DNA of 64,000 nt from Halorubrum vacuolatum (GCF_900188065.1 NZ_FZNQ01000011.1:38833-102832); one strand, 5' to 3'; positions 46,818 to 55,594 are shown, numbered from the stretch's first letter. Notes: generated by a model not told the origin, from the letters alone. Program-made: numbers and translations.

Positions 46818-48149
46818 ATGACGACGTTTTATAAATGGGGGTCGGGGACGAACCCCGACGCTCCACGGGTCGACCACGCACACGACGAATTTCTGATCAC
46901 AACGGATGGGGAGCGGATCATCGACGCCGCCTCGGGGGCGCTCGTCGTCAATCTCGGTCACTCGGTTCCGGGCGTGTCGGAGCTGATGGCCGATCAGAGC
47001 GAGGCGGTCGCGTACGTCTCGACGTCGTACTTTCGAAACGACCCCGCCGAGCGGCTTGCCGACCGACTCACAGAACTCACTCCGGATCCGCTTTCGGCCG
47101 CCTTCTTCGTCGGTTCTGGGAGCGAGGCGAACGAGACGGCGATCAAGCTGGCTCGCGCGTATCATCTCGCGCAGGGAAATCAGCGAAAACAGACCGTGAT
47201 CTGTCGCCACGGAAGCTATCACGGGGCGACACTCGGCGCGCTCTCGTTGAGCGGGAAACCGACCCGCACCGCGCCGTTCGTCCCGCTGCTCAAACGCGGG
47301 CCGCGGATCCCCGCCGCATACCCGTATCGCTGGACGTATGAGGGAACGCCTGAGGAGCAGGCGATCGCCGCGGCGCGCGAGTTGGACGCGGCGATCACCC
47401 GTGAAGGACCGGAAACCGTCGCGGCGTTCATCGCCGAACCGGTCTCGGGCTCGACGCTCGGTGCCGCCCATCCCCACCCGACGTACTACCGCGAGATCCG
47501 CCGCATCTGTGACCGACACGACGTCTGTTTCATCGCCGACGAAGTGATGACGGGCTTCGGGCGGACGGGGGAGTTCTTCGCCGTCGACCACGCCGACGTC
47601 GCCCCCGACATCCTCACCGTCGGGAAGGGGATCTCCGGCGGGTACGCACCGATCGCCGCGGCGATCGTCACTGAACGAATCGCGGAGACGTTCGAGGCGG
47701 ACTCGGAACACGCCTTCGCTCACGGGCACACGTTCAGCGCCAATCCGCTCTCGACGGCGGTCGCCGATCACGTCGTGGCGCAGTACGACGAGGACGTGCT
47801 CGCCGATGTTCGGGATCGGGGGGCGACACTCCGGTCGGCGCTCGCCCCGTTGACGGACCATCCACATGTCGGGGAGATCCGTGGGCTTGGGCTCATGTAC
47901 GGGATCGAACTCGTGGCCGACGTCGAGACGCAACGTCCGTTCGATCCGGATCGACGGGTGAGCAAGCGGATCTTTGAGACCTGTCTCGCGGAGGGTGTCT
48001 ACGTCTATCCCGGAAGCGGCTCGGTCGACGGGCGGGCCGGCGATCACCTCCTGTTGGGTCCGCCGTTTATTACCTCACCCGAGTCCATTCAGGAGATCGC
48101 CGAAACGGTCATTGGAGCGATCGAGTCGGTTACCGACGAATCGGTGTGA
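46818..48149 (+). CDS. Class III PLP-dependent aminotransferase
   Basis: This 443-residue protein is an omega-aminotransferase. GSGSEANETAIKLAR (about 97-111) binds PLP phosphate and CRHGSYHGATLGALSLSG follows. FIADEVMTGFGRTGEFF contains the Asp that pairs with the ring nitrogen. The Schiff-base lysine is in ILTVGKGISGGYAPI. The C-terminal GPPFITSPESIQEIAETV is typical. It transfers an amino group from a terminal amine or diamino acid; adenosylmethionine, GABA and beta-alanine aminotransferases share this pattern, so the substrate is open. It stands alone. Confidence 0.92.
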   Translation: MTTFYKWGSGTNPDAPRVDHAHDEFLITTDGERIIDAASGALVVNLGHSVPGVSELMADQSEAVAYVSTSYFRNDPAERLADRLTELTPDPLSAAFFVGSGSEANETAIKLARAYHLAQGNQRKQTVICRHGSYHGATLGALSLSGKPTRTAPFVPLLKRGPRIPAAYPYRWTYEGTPEEQAIAAARELDAAITREGPETVAAFIAEPVSGSTLGAAHPHPTYYREIRRICDRHDVCFIADEVMTGFGRTGEFFAVDHADVAPDILTVGKGISGGYAPIAAAIVTERIAETFEADSEHAFAHGHTFSANPLSTAVADHVVAQYDEDVLADVRDRGATLRSALAPLTDHPHVGEIRGLGLMYGIELVADVETQRPFDPDRRVSKRIFETCLAEGVYVYPGSGSVDGRAGDHLLLGPPFITSPESIQEIAETVIGAIESVTDESV

Positions 48150-48255
48150 CGCCTCGGCGAGGGTGTGGCCGTGCTCCATGTTCCCAGTTAGCGATGGGTT
48201 GATACGGCTCGACACCCTCCATTCTCTCACACCGAATCGGCTTCGGAAGCGAACG

Positions 48256-48423
48256 ATGGTGACCTACAGACGGGGCGGGTACGTCCAACACAACGATGAT
48301 GCGGTCGAACGGGCCTGTGAACACTGCGGCTGGCACGGGGTCGCGGACTCCTACCCGGCGCTCATTCGTGCGTATCAGGCGCATCTCAGGCGTGAGCATC
48401 CCCGGGCGTGGGTCCGTTCCTGA
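48256..48423 (+). CDS. Small zinc-finger protein (55 aa)
   Basis: This 55-residue protein has a single zinc-ribbon/C2H2-like site, C21-x2-C24-x18-H43-x4-H48, in ACEHCGWHG and AHLRREHPR. Such tiny zinc-finger proteins are abundant in haloarchaea and usually bind nucleic acid or protein partners. The longer frame from 47974 overlaps the aminotransferase gene and is rejected. ATG at 48256 begins MVTYRRGGYVQHNDD. Confidence 0.75.
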   Translation: MVTYRRGGYVQHNDDAVERACEHCGWHGVADSYPALIRAYQAHLRREHPRAWVRS

Positions 48424-48441
48424 GGCCGCACAGATCCGGTG

Positions 48442-49017
48442 TTATCGTTCGGCGGATTCCTTCCAGATCCGCCAGATCGCCATATAGAGTTCGCGAAGAT
48501 CACAGTCGAGGTCGCTCGCGAGACCCCGTGACGTTTGAAGGTATCGCGAGTACGCCTCGGCGGTCGGCGGATCCGGATACTCATCCGCAAGCTCCGACAG
48601 CGAGGAGACGACGTGCCACTCGCGGTCCCCGATCACGATGAACTCCTCGGGATGTGTGAACGCGAGAAACGCCGAGGCGACCGCGAGGTTCGATCCGGGC
48701 AAGTCGGCGAGGGCGGCGAGCGCCTCACGGTACTCGTCGGGAGTCGCCTCTGTCGCGAGCGCGATGGCGTCTCGGACCGTCTCGAAGTCCGCACCGGCGA
48801 ATCGAGTCTCGATGTCTCGTCGTTCATCGTCGGGAAACGCACCCAGATACCGACGGTAATACCACCGCACCACCCACTGGGCGTCGCGCCTGCCATACTC
48901 GCCCGTCCGAAACGCACGCGGAAGCGACTCCACCGACTCCTGTTCGACCGGATACAGCGGCTCCTGTTCGCGATATCGCTCGACGTACTCGTCGATGTCG
49001 GCCGTGGTGACTTCCAT
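48442..49017 (-). CDS. Haloarchaeal protein, possibly HhH DNA-glycosylase-like
   Basis: This 191-residue largely helical protein is not assigned. LAALADLPGSNLAVASAFLA then FTHPEEFIVIGDREWHVV (about 103-140) resembles the helix-hairpin-helix and following segment of DNA glycosylase folds (LPG-x-G-x2-A-S-A, then an Asp strand). The GPD glycine and the catalytic Lys are not evident. ATG at 49017 gives a sensible N-terminus (MEVTTADIDEYVERY); the frame to 49143 is rejected. It is divergent from the formate dehydrogenase gene (219-base gap with no other feature). Confidence 0.6.
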   Translation of the reverse strand: MEVTTADIDEYVERYREQEPLYPVEQESVESLPRAFRTGEYGRRDAQWVVRWYYRRYLGAFPDDERRDIETRFAGADFETVRDAIALATEATPDEYREALAALADLPGSNLAVASAFLAFTHPEEFIVIGDREWHVVSSLSELADEYPDPPTAEAYSRYLQTSRGLASDLDCDLRELYMAIWRIWKESAER

Positions 49018-49236
49018 GGTCCTCTTTCGCGTCTCGGCGGGAAAACCGTTCGGCGCGATGGGGCGGCGGCCGGACTGCCTCGTTCCTGTAGGCATCTCGG
49101 ATACGGGTGCATGGAGGCGCCAAGTGAATCGTGCGGGCGCCAACCAGGGGCATCGGGATGGTCAATTCCACCGACACACTCATGAATTAGCCATAACAAT
49201 CATGTCGTATGACGGCACGATCCGTGGGTGATATCC

Positions 49237-51375
49237 ATGTCGAGTGAGGAAGCGGAACCGGTCAAAACCATCTGTCCGTACTGCGGCGTCGGCTGTGGGA
49301 TCCAGGTAAAACCCGGCGATGAGAACCCCGGCGACATGCGGTTTATGCCGTGGGGCGATGCGCCGGTGAACGAAGGACGTGTCTGCATCAAAGGCGGCGC
49401 GGCGACACAGGTCGTCGACCACGAGGACCGCCTGACGGACCCGCTGATCAAGGAGGACGGCGAGTTCCGCGAGGCGACCTGGGAGGAGGCGTACGATCGC
49501 ATCGTTTCGGAGATGGAGCGCATCCGCGAGGAGCATGGCCCCGACGGGATGGGCTTTTTCGGCTCCTCGAAGACGTTCAACGAGGAGAACTACCTGCTCC
49601 AGAAGATCGCCCGTCGGTTCGGAACCAACCAAGTGGACAACTGCACGCGGATGTGTCACGCCTCCACCGTCTGGGCGCTCCGCACCAGCCTCGGCCAGGG
49701 TGCGATGACCAACAGCATGGCCGACCTCGAGGAGGCGGCCGACGTGCTCTGGATCCAGGGCGCAAACCCCGGCGAACAGCATCCGATCGCCAACAGCCAG
49801 TACTTCAGACAGGCCGTCCTAGAGGGGGCGACGGTCATCCAGGTCGACCCACACAAGAACAAGACCACCCGGTCGTTCAAGATCGACGAGACGGAGCGTC
49901 ACCAGCACCTCCAGTTGAACCCCGGAACGGACATCCCGCTTCTCAACATCGTCATCAAGACCATCTTGGAGCGCCACGAGGAGGAGCCGGATGCCGGCTG
50001 GATCGACGAGGCGTTCATCGAGGAGCGGACCGAAGGGTTCGATCATCTCAAAGAGACGCTCGCGGACTTCGACAAGGAGGCGGCCGCCGAGGAGTGCGGC
50101 GTTCCGCTCGAGGAGATCGAACTCGCCGCCGAGAAGTACGCGATGGCGAACAACGCCGCCATCTTCACCGGGATGGGGATGTCCCAACACACCTGTGGCG
50201 TCGACAACGTCCAGAACGAGATCAACCTCGCGCTGATCACGGGGAACCTCGGCCGCCCCGGCACGGGCGTCAACCCGCTGCGCGGCCAGAACAACGTGCA
50301 GGGCACCTGTGACGTCGGCGCGATGCCGAACGTCCTTCCGGGCTACCAGCTTGTCGACGACGACGAGGCGCGCAAGTCCGTCGAGGAGGTATGGGGCTTC
50401 GAGGTGCCCGACGAGCCGGGACTGACGAACGTCGAGATCTCCCACGCCATCGGCGACACGGTACACGGGCTGTACGTGATGGGCGAGAACCCCCTGATGA
50501 GCGAGCCCGACGGCCACGCCGCGGAACGACGGTTCAGGGAGGACCTCGATTTCCTCTGCGTGCAGGACATCTTCATGACGGAAACCGCCAAGTTCGCCGA
50601 CGTAGTCCTTCCGGCGACGACGTGGGCCGAGCGGGGCGGCACCGTCACGAACACCGACCGCCGCGTCCAGCGGATGCGGGGCGTCGAGAAGGTGCACGAG
50701 AACACGAAACACGACCTCGAGATACTGATGGAGGTCGGCAGCCGGCTCTTCGGCGAGGACGGCTTCCGGTTCGAAGACGAGGAGGCGGTCTTCGAGGAAC
50801 TCCGCCAGGTCTGTCCGAGCTACTACGGGATGACCTACGACGCGCTGGGCGAGGAGGGGATCCAGTGGCCGTGTTATGAACCCGGCGACGAGGGCGACCA
50901 GTACCTCTATGCGGACTCCTTCGACACCGAGAACGGTCTCGGCAAGATCGAAGGCGTCCGTCACCAGCCGCCCGCGGAGGTGCCCGACGAGGACTACCCG
51001 CTCATCCTCACGACGGCCCGGCTGGAGGAACACTACAACACGGGAACGATGAGCCGACGATCCCCGACGCTCAACCGCCAACATCCGGAGAACTTCGTCG
51101 ACGTGCACCCGAACGATGCCGCAGACTACGGCATCGAGGACGGTGACATGGTGACGCTCAAATCGCGGCGTGGCGAGATCGAGGTCGTCGCGAACGTCAC
51201 CGAGGACACGAAGGAGGGCGTCGTCTGGACGACCCCACACTTCGCGGCCGCCTCGGCCAACCGCCTCACGAACGACGTGCTCGATGAACGGGCGAAGATA
51301 CCGGAATATAAGGCGGCCGCCGCGGAGATAGCCGTCAACGTCGACGCACAGGGCGCGGAACCCGCCGACGACTGA
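49237..51375 (+). CDS. fdhF: Formate dehydrogenase alpha subunit (molybdopterin, Cys type)
   Basis: This 712-residue molybdopterin oxidoreductase oxidises formate to CO2. An N-terminal [4Fe-4S] site uses C13, C16, C20 and C50 (CPYCGVGC...GRVCIKG). The metal ligand and acid are C140-H141 in DNCTRMCHAST, at the same numbers as SeCys140-His141 of E. coli FDH-H. LRGQNNVQGTCDVG and the C-terminal MSRRSPTLN and VDVHPNDAADYGIEDGD bind the pterin guanine dinucleotides. There is no Tat signal, so it is cytoplasmic. No beta subunit or FdhD is adjacent, so the electron acceptor is not evident here. An in-frame GTG at 49228 is the less likely start. Confidence 0.94.
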   Translation: MSSEEAEPVKTICPYCGVGCGIQVKPGDENPGDMRFMPWGDAPVNEGRVCIKGGAATQVVDHEDRLTDPLIKEDGEFREATWEEAYDRIVSEMERIREEHGPDGMGFFGSSKTFNEENYLLQKIARRFGTNQVDNCTRMCHASTVWALRTSLGQGAMTNSMADLEEAADVLWIQGANPGEQHPIANSQYFRQAVLEGATVIQVDPHKNKTTRSFKIDETERHQHLQLNPGTDIPLLNIVIKTILERHEEEPDAGWIDEAFIEERTEGFDHLKETLADFDKEAAAEECGVPLEEIELAAEKYAMANNAAIFTGMGMSQHTCGVDNVQNEINLALITGNLGRPGTGVNPLRGQNNVQGTCDVGAMPNVLPGYQLVDDDEARKSVEEVWGFEVPDEPGLTNVEISHAIGDTVHGLYVMGENPLMSEPDGHAAERRFREDLDFLCVQDIFMTETAKFADVVLPATTWAERGGTVTNTDRRVQRMRGVEKVHENTKHDLEILMEVGSRLFGEDGFRFEDEEAVFEELRQVCPSYYGMTYDALGEEGIQWPCYEPGDEGDQYLYADSFDTENGLGKIEGVRHQPPAEVPDEDYPLILTTARLEEHYNTGTMSRRSPTLNRQHPENFVDVHPNDAADYGIEDGDMVTLKSRRGEIEVVANVTEDTKEGVVWTTPHFAAASANRLTNDVLDERAKIPEYKAAAAEIAVNVDAQGAEPADD

Positions 51376-51416
51376 GCTAGGTCGCGCCGAAGGCGACGCG
51401 ACCGTTTCGACGCTTT

Positions 51417-51908
51417 TTATACGACTTCGATCGCGCCGAGCATTCCGACCCCGATGTGTGGGGTACAGACGTATAGCACGTTGCCCTCGTCCTCGAAGGT
51501 GTACTCGTATGTTTCCCCCTCCTCAGCGACTGCGTCGCCGCTGGAGAACTCCGTTACCGACCCCTCGTCGGACTCGACGTTGTGTTCCCCACCGGCGCCG
51601 GTCCACTCCCACCGGACGGTTGTGCCGGCGTCGATGCGGATCGCAGCCGGATCGAACGCGAGGCCGTCGTCCCCACCGCCGACGGCGACTTCGACCTGGT
51701 CCTCGCCGGTGTGATCGGCGATGGTGCCGTCGTACAGTCGGGCGTCAGCGAGGAACTCGTCGATCTCGGCGGGTGCCTCCTCCGCGCCGTCGTCCGGGTC
51801 GCCGGCGTCATTACCGTCGTCCCCGGCACAGCCGGCCAGCGCGCCGAGCGTCATGACCGCCCCGGTTCCGGCTACGTACCGCCGTCTCGACAGTTTCTGT
51901 GACATCAC
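51417..51908 (-). CDS. Halocyanin-like blue copper lipoprotein
   Basis: This 163-residue protein has a Tat signal (SRRRYVAG, residues 7-14) with a lipobox ending LGALAGC27. Mature protein is therefore exported folded and lipid-anchored to the outer face of the membrane. After an acidic Asp/Glu linker comes a cupredoxin domain with the complete type 1 copper set H109 (GGEHNV), C148 (YVCTPH), H151 and M156. It carries single electrons between membrane complexes. It is convergent with fdhF (T-tract between them) but there is no proof of a functional link. Confidence 0.94.
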   Translation of the reverse strand: MMSQKLSRRRYVAGTGAVMTLGALAGCAGDDGNDAGDPDDGAEEAPAEIDEFLADARLYDGTIADHTGEDQVEVAVGGGDDGLAFDPAAIRIDAGTTVRWEWTGAGGEHNVESDEGSVTEFSSGDAVAEEGETYEYTFEDEGNVLYVCTPHIGVGMLGAIEVV

Positions 51909-52125
51909 TATTTAGTAGGTGTCGAGGCCTTACAAACCCCTCGATCGGATCGTCCGTATCCGTGTGTTTTGAGTCTTCTATCGCCAAAATGTTCATATTC
52001 GTTCAGCACTTACCTTGTCGGGGATATCGTACCCATGGGGAACTTTCACATAGCACATTTATCAAATGTTGTATTATATTTGAAAACTATCATGATGCCG
52101 GCTCCGGGATCTCCCAGCCGGGGTG
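51909..52125. other. AT-rich intergenic stretch
   Basis: The 248 bases between the divergent halocyanin gene and the gene at 52157 are locally AT-rich (about 52010-52090). They hold no ORF of coding character. The 3' part contains the TATA box of the next gene. Confidence 0.5.
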
Positions 52126-52131
52126 TTTAAG
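52126..52131 (+). promoter_or_regulatory. TATA box of the gene at 52157
   Basis: TTTAAG is centred 28 bases before the ATG at 52157, which supports a leaderless start there and rejects the longer frame from 51899. Confidence 0.55.
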
Positions 52132-52156
52132 CGCCGACGGGCCCCGGATCCGACCG

Positions 52157-52747
52157 ATGCGGGAGGACGAACTGGCGACACGGCTGGTTGAGCACTACAC
52201 GGCCGCCTATGACGACGCGACGGTCGCGCTAGAAGAGCCGTACGATGCGGAGGGTCGTCGAGGCCTCGTCGACGTCTACGTCCAACTTCGGACGCCTGAA
52301 CGGGTTGATCACGTCATCGAACTTAAAAGCGATGCGGCCGTTCGACGCGCAACCGGTGCGAATGAACTCCTCAGACAGTTCCGTCGGGCCGAACGGTACT
52401 TCTATGAAGATCCCAGACACGCCGTGCGGCCGAAGCTCTCCCGGCGAGGGCCCGCGGTTCACCTCCTCCTGTTTTTCGCACCGACGCCGACCTGCGTCCA
52501 TCACGTCGCCACCCACGCGCGGTTGTACGAGTCTATCGACGTGGAGGCGCGGATAGGCGACGTCCAAGCCGTCCGAAAGGTCGCGTTTCTTACCGGCCTC
52601 GAGGGCGGCCCGACCGAACTCGGCTTCCTCTCGATCAACGGCGACGTCCCGTTCGGCTCGCCAGCCTTCCGCGCGGCGGTTCCGGACGGATCACGGCTTG
52701 CGGAGAGTCTCCGGGGGGTCGATGACGACCTGATCCGGTTCGAGTGA
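52157..52747 (+). CDS. PD-(D/E)xK nuclease-fold haloarchaeal protein
   Basis: This 196-residue protein has GLVDVYVQL (D39) then DHVIELKSD (E55, K57), the D...ExK signature of restriction-endonuclease-like folds. A helix ANELLRQFRRAERYFYED follows, with a glutamine often seen in this family. The C-terminal half includes FLSINGDVPFGS. It may be a structure- or repair-related nuclease, or an inactive fold member. Transcription appears leaderless and monocistronic. The family name is unknown to me. Confidence 0.72.
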   Translation: MREDELATRLVEHYTAAYDDATVALEEPYDAEGRRGLVDVYVQLRTPERVDHVIELKSDAAVRRATGANELLRQFRRAERYFYEDPRHAVRPKLSRRGPAVHLLLFFAPTPTCVHHVATHARLYESIDVEARIGDVQAVRKVAFLTGLEGGPTELGFLSINGDVPFGSPAFRAAVPDGSRLAESLRGVDDDLIRFE

Positions 52748-52795
52748 TCCACCGAACCCGGCGTTCCAGCTCACTCCGGCGTCCCCCCTTTCGGC

Positions 52796-53485
52796 TCACT
52801 CCGGCGTCGTTCCGTTCGCAAGCGCGGTCAACACATCCGCGGTTCCGTCCATATATCCGCGGGCCAGAACGTGATCGGCCGCGTCGCGGGCAGCTTGGTC
52901 CGCGTTCGCGACCGCATAGGCGTCGCCGGCGACCGTGAACGTGGAAACGTCGTTTTCGCTGTCGCCGATCGCCACGAACGACCCGGGATCGATCCCCAAC
53001 ACCATCGAGAGGCGTTCGAGCGCGCGTCCTTTGTCGATGCCTGCGGGCTTGAGATGGTAGGCGTAGCCGGTGTCGACGACCTCGACTGCTCCATCGGCCT
53101 CGTCGGCGACGGCTCGCAACAGCGACTCGTCCGCATCGAGCGGCAGTGCGACCTCGGTCTCACGCCATCGGTTCACCGTTCCATCGGCCGGCCACGCAAC
53201 CTCGCCGCCCTGTTCGACGTAGGCCTCAAGCGCCGCACGCGGGGCCGCCGGATCGCCGAGGAACGTCGTCTCCTCGCCGTCGTGTATGACGCCGCCGTTC
53301 TCGGCGATAACGAGTTCCGGTCGTCCGAGGAAATGTGCGAGCGCGACGGGGTACGGAAACGCCTTGCCGGTCGCGAACACGACCGGCGCGTCCCACTCGG
53401 GTAACAGCTCGAAGACCCGCGGATCCATGCGGTGATCCGGGGTAGTCAACGTCCCGTCGATGTCGAGCGCGAGCGGTGGCACCAT
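52796..53485 (-). CDS. Phosphoglycolate phosphatase (archaeal HAD type)
   Basis: This 229-residue HAD-superfamily phosphatase has motif I LALDIDGTLT (nucleophile and acid Asp residues), motif II VFATGKAFPYPVA, the lysine in LKPAGIDKG and motif IV AIGDSENDVSTF. The small cap domain lies between motifs II and III, and length and order fit archaeal phosphoglycolate phosphatases. It hydrolyses 2-phosphoglycolate or a related sugar phosphate. It follows the orc1/cdc6-like gene on the same strand (63-base gap). Confidence 0.92.
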   Translation of the reverse strand: MVPPLALDIDGTLTTPDHRMDPRVFELLPEWDAPVVFATGKAFPYPVALAHFLGRPELVIAENGGVIHDGEETTFLGDPAAPRAALEAYVEQGGEVAWPADGTVNRWRETEVALPLDADESLLRAVADEADGAVEVVDTGYAYHLKPAGIDKGRALERLSMVLGIDPGSFVAIGDSENDVSTFTVAGDAYAVANADQAARDAADHVLARGYMDGTADVLTALANGTTPE

Positions 53486-53548
53486 CGATCGGATCGTGCT
53501 GTCGACGGCCCAACCGTCTTTCGTTCCCGGTATGGGATAACAGCCGTC

Positions 53549-54709
53549 TCAGCGTCGCTCGAACAGTTCCCGAAAGACGAGCGTCGGAAATCGCGGAACG
53601 AGCCGGCTCGGCGGCCGTCCCTTCCCGTTCGATCGACTCACGGTCACCCGGTCGAGCAAGCCCACGTCGGCGAGCTCATAGAGGATCCGCCGAACCGTCG
53701 ATGCGGAGAGATCGACCGCGGGCGTCGCCGCGATCGACTCGGTCGCCGCGTTGACCGACTTTCGATCCGACTCCGAGAGACGAACGAGTTCGTACAGCAG
53801 ACGCTGTCTGCTCTCCGAGAGCGCCAGTACCCGCCCTAACGCGACACACGGTTTCGGTACACCCTCGATACCGGCATCGAGATCCTCGGGAGCGATCGTG
53901 GTGGCGTCCGTTCGTTCGGCGTGCCACGCCGCCCCTGTGATCGCCGAGAGCGCGTCGTGTGCGTCCCCCGCGGCCCATTCGGACACTTCACGGACCTGCC
54001 CGTGGGTCAGCGCGTTCCGGGTGAGTCCCGAGGAGACCCGACTGGTCAGCAGTTCGACGAGGACGTGGTGGCGATACCGATCGAACTCGAACGTCACCTC
54101 CGGTAGCCAGTCGATCTCGGCGGGCGGCTCCCGGCTCAAACAGACGGGGACGATACGCTCGCTGACCGACGAGAGCCAGTCGATGACCGTCGAGACGTCC
54201 GGAGACGCCGGCTCGTTCGTGTGATCAAGCGCCACGACGACGTCGATCGGTCCACGAACGGTGTCGGCAAGCGTCGAGGCGAGTTCCTCCGTTCCGATCC
54301 CGTGATCCGGGACCTCATCGCCGCCGACAGTACAGAGGATATCATGATAGAGCCGAAACCGGGTCCGGGCGTGTCTCACGTCGACGTAGGCGAACTCGGG
54401 GAGGACCGGTTCGACGGCACGCGTCGACGTCTGGATCGACTGCCGCCGGCCACCGTGTGCCGCGAGCCGATCGAAGAGCGCCTTCACGACCGCCGACTTT
54501 CCGCTTCCTTTCGGGCCGTAAATATACATACTCGGCGGCAACGAGCCGGCGAACGCCGGATCGAGCGCGTCGAGAAGCCGTTCGAGGTCGGGACCGCGGC
54601 CCACCGGTGAACGTGGATGCGATACCGGCGAGATGGCGTCCGGATCGGCGACGACACCGGTGACGGCATCGAACCCGAGTCGACGTTCGATACGGTCGTC
54701 GATGTTCAC
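53549..54709 (-). CDS. Divergent Orc1/Cdc6-like AAA+ ATPase
   Basis: This 386-residue protein has the Orc1/Cdc6 plan: an N-terminal SHPRSPVGRGPDLERLLDAL, Walker A YIYGPKGSGKSAVVKALFD (about 62-80), a lid domain, and a C-terminal winged helix (SASTVRRILYELADVGLLDR, then VTVSRSNGKGR). The Walker B region reads VVVALDHTNEP where Orc proteins have LDEID. The catalytic Glu is missing and ATP hydrolysis is doubtful. The start is GTG at 54709 (VNIDDRIERR); the frame to 54769 is rejected. It may be an accessory replicon-type or regulatory Cdc6 rather than the main initiator. Confidence 0.82.
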   Translation of the reverse strand: MNIDDRIERRLGFDAVTGVVADPDAISPVSHPRSPVGRGPDLERLLDALDPAFAGSLPPSMYIYGPKGSGKSAVVKALFDRLAAHGGRRQSIQTSTRAVEPVLPEFAYVDVRHARTRFRLYHDILCTVGGDEVPDHGIGTEELASTLADTVRGPIDVVVALDHTNEPASPDVSTVIDWLSSVSERIVPVCLSREPPAEIDWLPEVTFEFDRYRHHVLVELLTSRVSSGLTRNALTHGQVREVSEWAAGDAHDALSAITGAAWHAERTDATTIAPEDLDAGIEGVPKPCVALGRVLALSESRQRLLYELVRLSESDRKSVNAATESIAATPAVDLSASTVRRILYELADVGLLDRVTVSRSNGKGRPPSRLVPRFPTLVFRELFERR

Positions 54710-54816
54710 GTTTCTCCCTCCGTGGGTAAGGGAGAAGACGCGTTTGCCATACAGGAAAGGGGCTGCCAATTGAGAACGACATCGAACGGCTGCCTCGACG
54801 CGTCTGCCGCGACGGT

Positions 54817-54879
54817 CCCGTGCGAGGCACTTTTCGGCCCGGACGAGGCACTTATCGGCCCGTGCGAGGCGACTACCAG
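54817..54879. repeat. Three tandem 21-bp repeats upstream of orc1/cdc6-like gene
   Basis: Three consecutive 21-bp units start CCCGTGCGAGGCACTT, CCCGGACGAGGCACTT and CCCGTGCGAGGCGACT. The last overlaps the 3' end of the small membrane gene. They lie 110-170 bases before the orc1/cdc6-like start. They do not match the ORB origin element. The remainder of 54710-54816 shows no gene. Confidence 0.85.
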
Positions 54880-55076
54880 TGATCCGGTTTGTACCGTCTG
54901 ATGAGGACCGTCGTGATCACGAACACGAGGGCGCTTACGAGCCCCATGATCATCCCGGCTATCAGCCGGGCGACGATCGGCGCATCGATGACGATCGTCA
55001 TCACGGCCGTCATGATCGCGGCGACCACGAGGAGGTTCCGTCCGTCCCGTCGCTCGAATCCGAAACGCGCCATCAT
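54873..55076 (-). CDS. Two-helix small membrane protein
   Basis: This 67-residue protein has a basic head (ARFGFERRDGRN) and two membrane helices, LLVVAAIMTAVMTIVI and LIAGMIMGLVSALVFVITTV, ending RRYKPDHW. An in-frame ATG at 55118 would add 14 residues, and the promoter does not settle the choice. It is divergent from the membrane gene at 55196 and reads toward the orc1/cdc6-like gene. It resembles uncharacterised haloarchaeal proteins. Confidence 0.65.
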   Translation of the reverse strand: MMARFGFERRDGRNLLVVAAIMTAVMTIVIDAPIVARLIAGMIMGLVSALVFVITTVLIRRYKPDHW

Positions 55077-55195
55077 TCCGAGAGGTGACCTGCCGGGGTA
55101 GTAAACCCACCCCTCCATCGATCAGTCCGAACCTCCCGAGTTGTGCCTTCGCGTGTTTCGTATACTTAATCATGGGTGCCACCGACGTGAGGGAT

Positions 55196-55594
55196 ATGTC
55201 GGAACCGGAGTTTCACGAGTCGGTCGTCGTTGCGAGCCGGCGGAGCAAGGTGCTCGCGCTGTTCGTCGCCATCGCAGTCTTTCTGCCCGTTACGACCGCA
55301 ACTGGTGACATTCAATTTTCCTCGATCGTCGCGGCGGGCGCGGCGATCGGCGCGCGGTTTTATTGGCCGTATCGAGCCAGTATAAAAGTGCCCGAGTCGG
55401 AGCGGACTCCGCTCAGCGAACATCCGGCCGCCGGGAACTACCACCACGGGGCTGCGGGCATCGCGCTCATGATCGCATCGGCCCTCGCCGTCGCCGTCTT
55501 TCTCGTCGCTCATGCCTTCCTCACCGCCATCGCGATCGGGGGCGTTCTCGGGGTCGGATCGTATTTCATGCTCAGGTCTCAGCTACCCGCCTGA
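55196..55594 (+). CDS. Small membrane protein with paired helices
   Basis: This 132-residue protein has helices at VLALFVAIAVFLPVTTA, SSIVAAGAAIGARFYWP, AAGIALMIASALAVAVFLV and FLTAIAIGGVLGVGSYFML. A short loop (ESERTPLSEHPAAGNYHHG) lies between helices 2 and 3. No family is recognised. ATG at 55196 follows GTGAGGGAT; the open frame from 55085 overlaps the divergent promoter and is rejected. It is convergent with the glpK-linked membrane gene. Confidence 0.72.
   Translation: MSEPEFHESVVVASRRSKVLALFVAIAVFLPVTTATGDIQFSSIVAAGAAIGARFYWPYRASIKVPESERTPLSEHPAAGNYHHGAAGIALMIASALAVAVFLVAHAFLTAIAIGGVLGVGSYFMLRSQLPA

Noticed and set aside
49819..51240. 473-codon open frame opposite fdhF
   Set aside because: It mirrors the molybdopterin enzyme gene. 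No domain is recognisable and the plus-strand motifs are decisive.
54710..54872. Replication origin with ORB elements beside the orc1/cdc6-like gene
   Set aside because: No ORB-type TTCCA...TGGAAAC sequences were seen. The 21-bp repeats are unrelated, so no origin is annotated.
54817..54879. Short CRISPR-like array
   Set aside because: The three units are contiguous without spacers and the region overlaps a gene end. It is a plain tandem repeat.
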